Shown here: in pieces, positions 1-5,432 of the stretch
How positions within the stretch are numbered: the first letter of the stretch is position 1
Layout of the letters: each line of letters begins with the position of its first letter
Assembly (NCBI GenBank): GCA_002400365.1
Contig: DHFK01000186.1
Location: forward strand, 13,648 to 19,079
DNA from: Anaerolineales bacterium UBA4826
Lineage (GTDB): Bacteria > Chloroflexota > Anaerolineae > UBA4142
Reading direction: 5' to 3'
Length of the DNA: 5,432 nt
Made by a program: the position numbers and the translations under genes
Notes under the pieces: generated by a model
Databases searched by the model: none
Told to the model about the DNA's origin: nothing
The model's input: only the letters and a program-made list of their open reading frames with translations

Positions 1-23
1 CTCCAATCTCCAACTTCCATCCA
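1..23. repeat. Remnant of a C/A-rich intergenic repeat (TCCAACTTCC type)
   Basis: The window opens with CTCCAATCTCCAACTTCC followed by ATCCA. This closely resembles the right arm of the inverted repeat at 3213-3250, which carries TCCAACTTCCAAC and CTTCCAACCTCC. It is probably the downstream arm of a second copy whose other arm lies left of the window. The two-component operon would then be flanked by the same repeat family on both sides. The family assignment rests on visual similarity over about 20 bases. Confidence 0.5.
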
Positions 24-69
24 AACGCTGCTGCACTTTTCAGCGTCGCTCCTCAAGGGCGCGCTCACC

Positions 70-2487
70 TTGACCATCAACACGCTCCACGCGCTCGTGT
101 TCCCCCGGGGGCGTCCCGCGCGCGCAGTGCGCGATTTCGCGATCATCTTCCTCGTTTTCTTCCTGCTCAGCCAGGTTCACATCGCGCGTTCCTGGTCTGG
201 AGTTCCGAACGAAGTGCGCGAGATCGGCGTCTCGCTGTTCGCGTTGTTCGCGCTCTTTGCCGCGGTGCTCCTCTATCTCAACGCGCTCCCGGAAACGACT
301 ACCTTCATCACCCGTCTAGTTGGCGTCACGCTCGTCACGCTTCTCGCGATTGTCGGCGCGGTGGGGTGGCTGATTTTTCCGTATCTACTGAATACGGCTA
401 CGGTGGACGCGCCGTTGCGCCAACACCAAACGCTGCGTTTTGCGCCGAACGCGCAGGGCGGCTACGACGTGCGCGCGCTGCCGTTCGCGTTTGAAATGGA
501 TTGGGGCGCGCGATTGGAACGCGGCGACGAAGGTGAGCAACAGCGCGCCGTCCAACTTGCTTTTGCTTTTCCCTTTTACGGTCAGAGTTTTCGCACGGCG
601 TATGTGGTAGACAACGGGATGGTCGGTCTCGGCAGGGCGGTGGACTGGAAAGATGTCTTTTACTATTACGGTCCAACCCCGGCGATCTTTCCACTGTACT
701 TTGACGTGCTGCCCTGGGAAACATCCAATGTACGGGTCTTTGCCAAAAGCGGCGCCGAGCGGCTAACCTTGACGTGGGATCGTGTACCGGGGGTGGATCA
801 ACGGAACACGTTCACTTTCCAACTCGTCCTCTACCCCGACGGAATCTTCGACATTACCTTCCGTGACATCGCGATGCGCGCCACTGACCTGTACGACACC
901 ACCAATCCCAGTGGGATCACCGGCGCAGTGCCGGGCGCAGGGCAACCGGCGCAACACGTCAACCTCGCCACCGACTTGCCTTACAGCGGCGTGGCGGGCG
1001 CGGGCGTCGTGGACAATCTCTATCTCCGCTTGCGCGACCAGATTCATCAACCGCTCGCTCCTCTCGTCTATCTCATCCTCGTGAGCGCGCTGATCATCCT
1101 CCTCGGCTTTCCCGTGTTCCTCCAGCAAAATCTGGTCCAGCCGCTCGCTGCATTGCTGGAAGGCGTGAAGCGGGTCAACGCCGGCGATCTCAACGTGACG
1201 ACGCCGGTGCAATTCTCTGACGAGATCGGTTTCCTCACCAACGCGTTCAATGCAATGACCCAATCGCTGCGGGCGGAGCAAGTCCAATTGCGGAAGGCAT
1301 CCGAGGAATTGCGCGGGTTCACCACATCGCTCGAGGCGCGCGTGGCTGACCGCACGCGTGAATTATCCGCGCTCTACGACGTGTCCACGATCGCCACGCG
1401 CGCGCAGAGCCAGGAAGCCCTGCTCAACGAATCGTTGACGCGGCTAATGGACGCAATGCAGTGCGATGTGGGAGCGATTCTGCTCGCGACGGAGAAGAGT
1501 CAAGCGGAGTCGCAGCACCTACGGATTGTCGCGCATCGCGGTTTTCCCCCCACGGTGCCACTGGATCGCGAGATGACGCCCGCCGCGAATGGCTTGTTCG
1601 CGCTGATCTGCGGGGAACGCCAGCCCGTGCTCATTCCCGATCTTTCGACCGACCCGCGCGTGCCGGCAGCCATGCGCGCCCTCGGCTCGTTCGCGCTGTT
1701 GATCGCGCCGGTCCAGACCGAGGACCAGGTCTTGGGCTTGGTCGGTTTGATGCGCGGACCGGAGCAGGCGTTCAGCGCGGAGCAAGTCGCGCTGTTGGCG
1801 ACGGCTTCGGGGCAAATGGGCGTGGCGATCCAGAGCCAGCGTTTGCGCCAGACCGCGCAACAGTCCGCGCTGTTGGGCGAGCGGCAGCGCCTGGCGCGCG
1901 ATCTGCACGACTCGGTAACGCAGGCGTTGTACGGCGTGACGCTCTTCGCGCAAGCCAGCCGTAGTTCCATCCGCGCCGGCAATCTGCCGCTGACCAGCCA
2001 ATACCTCGACCGCTTGAGCGAAACCGCGCGCCAAGCCCTCAAAGAGATGCGCTTGCTGATTTTCGAACTGCGCCCCTCGTTGTTGGAACAAGTCGGACTC
2101 GTCGGCGCGCTGCAACAACGCATGGAGGCGGTCGAGCGGCGGGCGGGCGTCACCGCCGAGTTCCACGTCGAGGGGATCGCCGAACTGCCGGTCGCGCTGG
2201 AGAACGACATCTACCAGATCGCGCAGGAGGCGCTCAACAATATCCTCAAACACTCCGGCGCATCGTGGGTCGCCTTGCGGCTGGCAATGGCAGACCGCAC
2301 CCTCCGTCTGACGATTGCCGATGACGGCAGGGGCTTTGACCCGGCGGTAATCGACGAAACCGGTGGGATTGGATTTGCCAGCATGCGCGAGCGCGCCGGG
2401 CGTCTGGGCGGAGAGTTGCAGATCGAATCCAAGCCGGGCGCGGGGACGCGGGTCTCGCTGACGGTGCCGGTGCGGGAGAGCAAATGA
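70..2487 (+). CDS. Membrane sensor histidine kinase, NarL/DegS type (extracellular beta domain-HAMP-GAF-HisKA_3-HATPase)
   Basis: This 805-residue kinase autophosphorylates on histidine and passes the phosphate to a response regulator, almost certainly the next gene. Hydrophobic segments lie near residues 23-38, 53-72, 83-106 and 332-351. Between the last two is a domain of about 225 residues with FAFPFYG (165-171), DNG (181-183), LTLTW (232-236) and a YPDG turn (255-258). A HAMP domain (about 354-405, DEIG at 384-387) and a coiled coil lead to a GAF domain (about 440-595). The HisKA_3 box has His613 followed by D-x-x-x-Q (614-618), the motif linked to phosphatase activity in this family. The ATPase domain shows N-box NN (723-724), DDGRGF (751-756), GGIGF (765-769) and GAGT (790-793). 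The start is uncertain. TTG at 70 has AAGGG at 55-59, the frame is open to the window edge, and GTG at 97 is an alternative without a ribosome binding site. Confidence 0.93.
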   Translation: MTINTLHALVFPRGRPARAVRDFAIIFLVFFLLSQVHIARSWSGVPNEVREIGVSLFALFALFAAVLLYLNALPETTTFITRLVGVTLVTLLAIVGAVGWLIFPYLLNTATVDAPLRQHQTLRFAPNAQGGYDVRALPFAFEMDWGARLERGDEGEQQRAVQLAFAFPFYGQSFRTAYVVDNGMVGLGRAVDWKDVFYYYGPTPAIFPLYFDVLPWETSNVRVFAKSGAERLTLTWDRVPGVDQRNTFTFQLVLYPDGIFDITFRDIAMRATDLYDTTNPSGITGAVPGAGQPAQHVNLATDLPYSGVAGAGVVDNLYLRLRDQIHQPLAPLVYLILVSALIILLGFPVFLQQNLVQPLAALLEGVKRVNAGDLNVTTPVQFSDEIGFLTNAFNAMTQSLRAEQVQLRKASEELRGFTTSLEARVADRTRELSALYDVSTIATRAQSQEALLNESLTRLMDAMQCDVGAILLATEKSQAESQHLRIVAHRGFPPTVPLDREMTPAANGLFALICGERQPVLIPDLSTDPRVPAAMRALGSFALLIAPVQTEDQVLGLVGLMRGPEQAFSAEQVALLATASGQMGVAIQSQRLRQTAQQSALLGERQRLARDLHDSVTQALYGVTLFAQASRSSIRAGNLPLTSQYLDRLSETARQALKEMRLLIFELRPSLLEQVGLVGALQQRMEAVERRAGVTAEFHVEGIAELPVALENDIYQIAQEALNNILKHSGASWVALRLAMADRTLRLTIADDGRGFDPAVIDETGGIGFASMRERAGRLGGELQIESKPGAGTRVSLTVPVRESK

Positions 2488-3137
2488 ATCATCGGATCAG
2501 GGTACTGGTGGCAGACGATCACTCGATCGTGCGGGAAGGATTACGCGCGGTGATCAATGGCGAGCGGGATATGCAACTGATCGGCGAAGCCGGGGACGGC
2601 GAGGAGGCGCGGGAAAAAGCGCTGGCACTCCAGCCCGACATCATCCTGATGGACCTCTTTATGCCGCGCAAGGGTGGCATAGATGCGATTCGAGAAATCA
2701 AGCAGGCGAATCCGCACGCGCGCATTTTGGTCCTGACCAGTTATAGCGACGAGGCGCTGGTGTTCAGCGCGATCCAAGCCGGCGCGCTCGGCTACCTGCT
2801 CAAAGACACCTCGGCGCAGGAACTGCCGGAGGCGATTCGCTGTGTGTATCGCGGGGAGCCGTCGGTAGATCCCGCGGTCGCCCGCAAACTGATCTTGGGG
2901 TTTGGCAAGGCGCGCGGCGGCGTACCGGAAGAAAACGGCTTGACAGAGCGAGAAAGAGATGTGGTCAGACTCGTCGCGCGCGGACTGGGCAACCAAGCCA
3001 TCGCCGATCAGTTGTGCGTCGCGGAGCGGACGGTGCGTTTTCACGTCGGCAATATCCTGGCGAAATTGCATCTGGAGAACCGGACCGAGATCGCGTTGTA
3101 TGCGCTGCGGACGGGCTTGGTGCGGCCGGAGGGCTAG
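2484..3137 (+). CDS. Response regulator, LuxR/NarL family (REC-HTH)
   Basis: This is a 217-residue cytoplasmic DNA-binding regulator of the usual NarL-family length. The receiver domain (about 5-120) has the acidic pair Asp11-Asp12, the phosphoacceptor Asp57 in LMDLFMP, Thr85 and Lys107 in LLKD, so every phosphorylation residue is present. A linker (about 125-150) leads to a LuxR-type helix-turn-helix (about 152-215) that starts with GLTERERDV. The recognition helix region ERTVRFHVGNILAKL is at 181-195. The ATG overlaps the kinase stop codon in an ATGA, and GGGAG (2474-2478) inside the kinase gene sits 5 bases upstream, which supports translational coupling and a cognate pair. Targets are not proven. 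The paired palindromes at 3266-3315, in front of the exporter gene, are the nearest candidate binding sites. Confidence 0.96.
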   Translation: MNHRIRVLVADDHSIVREGLRAVINGERDMQLIGEAGDGEEAREKALALQPDIILMDLFMPRKGGIDAIREIKQANPHARILVLTSYSDEALVFSAIQAGALGYLLKDTSAQELPEAIRCVYRGEPSVDPAVARKLILGFGKARGGVPEENGLTERERDVVRLVARGLGNQAIADQLCVAERTVRFHVGNILAKLHLENRTEIALYALRTGLVRPEG

Positions 3138-3147
3138 AGATTAGAGA

Positions 3148-3171
3148 CTTGTCCTGAGCGGAGTCGAAGGA
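3148..3171. repeat. Dispersed intergenic repeat with core GTCCTGAGCGGAGTCGAAGG
   Basis: The stretch from CTTGTCCTGAGC to GTCGAAGGA starts 11 bases after the response regulator stop. I recognise this core from memory as a recurrent intergenic element in many Chloroflexota and some other phyla. Its complement is often misread as short spurious peptides containing FDSAQDK or LRSGQ, and the complement here does encode FDSAQDK. It sits directly against the inverted repeat that follows, so the two may form one composite element. Its function is unknown. Confidence 0.6.
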
Positions 3172-3173
3172 TT

Positions 3174-3250
3174 GGAGGTTGGAAGATAGAGGTTGGAAGT
3201 TGGAGACGTGTGTCCAACTTCCAACTTTTAATTTCCAACTTCCAACCTCC
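3174..3250. repeat. Nested inverted repeat of GGTTGGAAG / CTTCCAACC units
   Basis: The outer arms GGAGGTTGGAAG (3174-3185) and CTTCCAACCTCC (3239-3250) are perfect 12-bp complements. Inside them, GTTGGAAGTTGGA (3192-3204) and TCCAACTTCCAAC (3213-3225) are perfect 13-bp complements around an 8-base loop. The units are also short direct repeats within each arm, so several registers of pairing are possible. In either strand the whole element could fold into a long two-part hairpin. The remnant at 1-23 seems related. No open frame or transposase accompanies it. Confidence 0.8.
3192..3234 (+). terminator. Possible intrinsic terminator after the two-component operon
   Basis: The 13-bp perfect hairpin (arms 3192-3204 and 3213-3225, loop 3205-3212) is followed at once by TTTTAATTT (3226-3234), as in a Rho-independent terminator. 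It lies 54 bases after the regulator stop and before the exporter promoter region, where a terminator would be expected. The stem is only moderately GC-rich and the T-run is interrupted by AA. It is also part of a repeat element, so terminator activity is inferred from shape and position. Confidence 0.4.
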
Positions 3251-3265
3251 ATACTCAAGACCTAC

Positions 3266-3281
3266 CTGTCTCCTACGACAG
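3266..3281. promoter_or_regulatory. Palindrome 1, CTGTC-N6-GACAG, candidate operator
   Basis: CTGTC (3266-3270) and GACAG (3277-3281) are perfect 5-bp half-sites around TCCTAC. One further base pair (C3265-G3282) extends the match to 6 bp. Read as heptamers it is CTGTCTC, spacer CT, ACGACAG, the 7-2-7 layout of NarL-family sites. Read another way it is CTGT-N8-ACAG, the proteobacterial LexA half-site spacing. Its centre is about 76 bases before the predicted start of exporter transcription. It could instead act as an RNA hairpin. Confidence 0.5.
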
Positions 3282-3299
3282 GATAATTCTGCGCAAAGA

Positions 3300-3315
3300 C
3301 TGTCGTTCAAGACAG
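3300..3315. promoter_or_regulatory. Palindrome 2, CTGTC-N6-GACAG, candidate operator
   Basis: This is a second copy with identical half-sites, CTGTC (3300-3304) and GACAG (3311-3315), around a different core, GTTCAA. The A3299-T3316 pair extends it to 6 bp. It lies 34 bp downstream of palindrome 1. Conserved arms with divergent cores are what a protein-binding site predicts. Its centre is about 42 bases before the predicted transcription start, next to where the -35 element should be, a common position for an activator site. A repressor would also fit. Confidence 0.55.
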
Positions 3316-3337
3316 TGTCGCGGTAGGAAAAATGGAT

Positions 3338-3343
3338 TATACT
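3338..3343 (+). promoter_or_regulatory. Candidate -10 element TATACT of the exporter promoter
   Basis: TATACT matches five of six bases of TATAAT and lies in the only AT-rich stretch of the intergenic region. It predicts transcription from about 3350 and a leader of about 34 bases. The matching -35 position (3315-3320, GTGTCG) agrees with TTGACA at only three positions, which suggests a promoter that needs an activator. Short hexamers occur by chance, so the support is positional. Confidence 0.35.
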
Positions 3344-3374
3344 GCCTAATGGATTTTGATTGTCAAGATCTTTC

Positions 3375-3380
3375 AGGGGA
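3375..3380 (+). promoter_or_regulatory. Ribosome binding site of the exporter gene
   Basis: AGGGGA precedes the GTG at 3384 with a spacing of 3 bases, shorter than usual. It is the best purine-rich site near the start of the frame and decides between GTG 3384 and the earlier in-frame TTG at 3360, which has no comparable site. An in-frame TGA at 3357 rules out any start farther upstream. Confidence 0.5.
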
Positions 3381-3383
3381 TTT

Positions 3384-5432
3384 GTGTCCGGGAACTCGCA
3401 CGACCTCACCGCGCTTGGCTGGGACTCGGCGCATCTCGGCGAAGCCATCGAAGCGCTGGCGCGCCGGGCGCGGCTTTTGCCGCACCCCGCGCAAGCCCCC
3501 GCGCCCCCCGACGATCTCGCCTCCACAGACCCTGCCGCGCTCGCGCAGTGGGTGGATCTGGTCGCCGCCCAATTGGGCATCGAAGCCGAACCGGTCGCCG
3601 CCGCCTACGCCGATGCGGAGCGCTTGGTGTGCGGCGTCGCGCCGGCGCTGCTGCGCCTTCCCGATTCCTCGCTTGACGCGCCTCCCCGTTTCCTCGCGCT
3701 CGAAAAGAGCAACCCCCGCCGCACAACGCTCATCGCGCCTGATCTATCCGTTCATCACGTTTCGCCGTACATCGTCCGCCGCGCGCTCTGCACGCCGCTC
3801 GAACAGCCGCGGCGGCAGGTGATCGGCGAATTGCTGGATCGCGCCGGCGTCGCCCCAGAGCAGCGCGAACGCGTCGGCGCGTCGATTTTAGCGGAGCAAC
3901 TGAGCGATGCGCCGCTGGGCGGTGGTTGGTTGCTGCGGCTTTCGCCCGCGGCGAGTGTTTGGCAACACGCGCGCCAAGCGCGTCTCTTGCAGCCCTTTTT
4001 CGCGATCATCGGCGGCGACCTCATTCGTCAAGCGCTGCTCCTCTTCACCTGGTGGGTCATCGGCCGCAGCGTGTTCGTTGGCGCCTTGGATTCTGGATGG
4101 TGGTGGGCGTGGGCGCTGCTCTTGTTCACCGGCATCCCGTTCCAACTCCTCATCACTCGCGCCCAGGGTCAATTCGCGACCGGCTTGAGCGGTATCTTCA
4201 AGACGCGTTTGCTCCATGGTACGCTGAAATTGCAGCCGGAAGAAATTCGCCATCAAGGGCTGGGACAATTCCTGGGGCGCGTCATGGAAGCGGATGCCGT
4301 CGAACTGCTGGCAGTCAGCGGCGGGCTGACGGCGCTGGTCTCTGTGATCGAACTGGCGATCGCGGCAGCCGTCTTGACGATCGGCATGGGCGGTTGGGTG
4401 CACGCGCTGCTTCTGGTCGCGTGGGTCTTGCTGACGGCGCTGCTCGGCTGGCACTACTGGGGGACGAACCGCGCGTGGGTTTCCACCTATCGCACTATGA
4501 CCAACGATCTGGTCGAGCGGATGGTAGGGCACCGCACGCGGCTGGCGCAAGAAGACCCCGCGACCTGGCACGCGGAAGAGGATCGCGAACTGGATCGGTA
4601 TTTGCATCTTTCCGAACGCGTGGATCGCGCCGGGATGCTGCTCGCGGCGGTGCCGCGCGGTTGGATGGTCGTCGGACTGGGCTGGATTGCCTTCACCTTC
4701 CTCGCGGCGGAAATTTCCCCCGTGCAATTGGCGATCAGTTTGGGCGGCGTCCTGCTCGCGCTGCAAGCGCTCACGAGCGTCATCGCCGGCGTTCAGAACG
4801 TCGTCGCGGTCACGCAGGCGTGGGACCAGGTCGCGCCGCTGTTCCACGCCGCCGCCCGGCGCGAAGAGATCGCCTCCATTCTTCTCCCCCCGCAAGCCGA
4901 GCCGAGCGGCGCGCGCCCCCCGCACGAAACGGAAACCGCGCAAGCCGACCGCGAAAGCAAAGCGGACTCGGCGGCTCAGGCGCTGCTCGTCGCCAAAGAG
5001 ATCTCCTTCCGCTACCGCGAGCACGGACAATCCATCCTGAATCAGTGCAATTTGCAGATCGGGCGAGGCGAGCGCCTTTTGCTGGAGGGACCTTCGGGCG
5101 GCGGCAAGTCCACTCTGGCGGCGGTCTTGTCCGGTTTGCGCGTGCCTGAGTCGGGGCTGTTGCTGTTGTGGGGCTATGATCGTTCTAGTCTCGGCGCCGC
5201 GGCGTGGCGGCAACGCATCGCGGTTGCGCCCCAGTTCCACGAAAACCATGTCTTTACCGGCACGTTTGCCTTTAATCTGTTGATGGGGCGGCGCTGGCCG
5301 CCGACCCCAGCGGATATTGAGGAAGCGGAGCAGGTTTGTCGCGAACTGGGCTTGGGCGATTTGATTCGCCGCATGCCTTCCGGCTTGCAGCAAATGGTCG
5401 GCGAAAGCGGCTGGCAATTGTCGCACGGCGAG
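3384..5432 (+). CDS. ABC exporter with N-terminal C39-like domain, probable peptide exporter (3' end outside window)
   Basis: An open frame of 683 codons runs off the right edge without a stop. Residues 1-200 are cytoplasmic. PALLRL (87-92), RFLALEK (102-108) and LIAPDLSV (116-123) resemble the second half of a C39 peptidase fold. However, the catalytic Cys motif is not visible, and RF stands where active enzymes have HF, so the domain looks inactive. Six hydrophobic segments follow (about 212-232, 238-257, 315-334, 338-356, 427-442, 449-465). An acidic, Pro/Ala-rich linker (about 485-540) then leads to the ATPase domain: Walker A GPSGGGKST (569-577, Lys575), Q-loop Gln617 in APQFHEN, and signature LSHGE (679-683), the last complete codons. 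Walker B and the H-loop would lie beyond the edge. The fused membrane and ATPase half-transporter layout indicates export driven by ATP. Peptide as substrate is inferred from the C39-like domain. GTG 3384 was chosen because of AGGGGA upstream. Confidence 0.9.
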   Translation, partial: MSGNSHDLTALGWDSAHLGEAIEALARRARLLPHPAQAPAPPDDLASTDPAALAQWVDLVAAQLGIEAEPVAAAYADAERLVCGVAPALLRLPDSSLDAPPRFLALEKSNPRRTTLIAPDLSVHHVSPYIVRRALCTPLEQPRRQVIGELLDRAGVAPEQRERVGASILAEQLSDAPLGGGWLLRLSPAASVWQHARQARLLQPFFAIIGGDLIRQALLLFTWWVIGRSVFVGALDSGWWWAWALLLFTGIPFQLLITRAQGQFATGLSGIFKTRLLHGTLKLQPEEIRHQGLGQFLGRVMEADAVELLAVSGGLTALVSVIELAIAAAVLTIGMGGWVHALLLVAWVLLTALLGWHYWGTNRAWVSTYRTMTNDLVERMVGHRTRLAQEDPATWHAEEDRELDRYLHLSERVDRAGMLLAAVPRGWMVVGLGWIAFTFLAAEISPVQLAISLGGVLLALQALTSVIAGVQNVVAVTQAWDQVAPLFHAAARREEIASILLPPQAEPSGARPPHETETAQADRESKADSAAQALLVAKEISFRYREHGQSILNQCNLQIGRGERLLLEGPSGGGKSTLAAVLSGLRVPESGLLLLWGYDRSSLGAAAWRQRIAVAPQFHENHVFTGTFAFNLLMGRRWPPTPADIEEAEQVCRELGLGDLIRRMPSGLQQMVGESGWQLSHGE

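Noticed and set aside
1519..2253. Antisense open frames opposite the kinase GAF and HisKA_3 regions
   Set aside because: They are rich in Arg, Gln and Leu, have no recognisable motif, and overlap a well-supported kinase domain on the + strand.
3138..3383. CRISPR array
   Set aside because: The repeated TTCCAAC units are short, unevenly spaced and arranged as inverted repeats. There are no spacers of regular length.
3138..3383. tRNA or other known RNA gene
   Set aside because: The paired stretches do not make a cloverleaf, and no tRNA-type T-loop or acceptor stem is visible.
2965..3580. Short - strand frames crossing the intergenic repeats, with FDSAQDK and LRSGQV peptides
   Set aside because: These peptides are typical spurious translations of the dispersed repeat and of its fusion with the antisense of neighbouring genes.
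3349..3822. Start codon at 3349 opening a + strand frame of 157 codons, and a later one at 3926-5149
   Set aside because: Both are in other frames than the exporter and give Arg/Ser/Pro-rich translations without domains. The exporter frame is continuous from 3384, so no frameshift is needed to explain them.
3888..5426. Long antisense open frame of 512 codons on the - strand
   Set aside because: It lies wholly opposite the ABC exporter, which has Walker A, Q-loop and signature motifs and membrane helices. Its translation is dominated by Gln, Arg, Asp and Ala with no hydrophobic core or motif, as expected for a shadow of a GC-rich gene.

Overview
The window is high-GC bacterial DNA with three genes, all on the + strand. 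Gene content and dispersed intergenic repeats suggest a Chloroflexota (Anaerolineae-like) organism. The repeats are runs of TTCCAACTTCCAAC type and a GTCCTGAGCGGAGTCGAAGG element, which I recall from such genomes. This placement is inference; no rRNA or marker gene is present.

Layout. Positions 1-69 are a short upstream edge that begins in a repeat remnant. Positions 70-2487 encode a membrane histidine kinase of the NarL/DegS type. It has four predicted membrane segments, an extracellular beta-rich domain with FPFYG...DNG motifs, then HAMP, GAF, HisKA_3 and HATPase domains. Its stop overlaps the ATG of a LuxR/NarL-type response regulator (2484-3137) as ATGA, so the two form a translationally coupled two-component pair. 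Positions 3138-3383 are a 246-base intergenic region dense in structure. It holds a dispersed repeat, a nested inverted repeat with a possible terminator, two matched palindromes of the form CTGTC-N6-GACAG spaced 34 bp, a -10-like hexamer and a purine-rich ribosome binding site. From 3384 to the right edge, an uninterrupted frame encodes the first 683 residues of an ABC exporter. It has an N-terminal domain resembling an inactive C39 peptidase, six membrane helices and an ATPase domain cut off at its LSHGE signature.

How the genes may work together. The kinase senses something outside the cell or in the membrane and controls phosphorylation of Asp57 of the regulator. The two palindromes lie about 42 and 76 bases upstream of the likely transcription start of the exporter gene. 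Each can be read as two heptamers around a 2-base spacer, the geometry used by NarL-type dimers, so the regulator may directly control the exporter. They also match the CTGT-N8-ACAG half-site pattern of proteobacterial LexA boxes, which is a competing reading. The exporter probably moves a peptide, and its partner genes would lie beyond the right edge.
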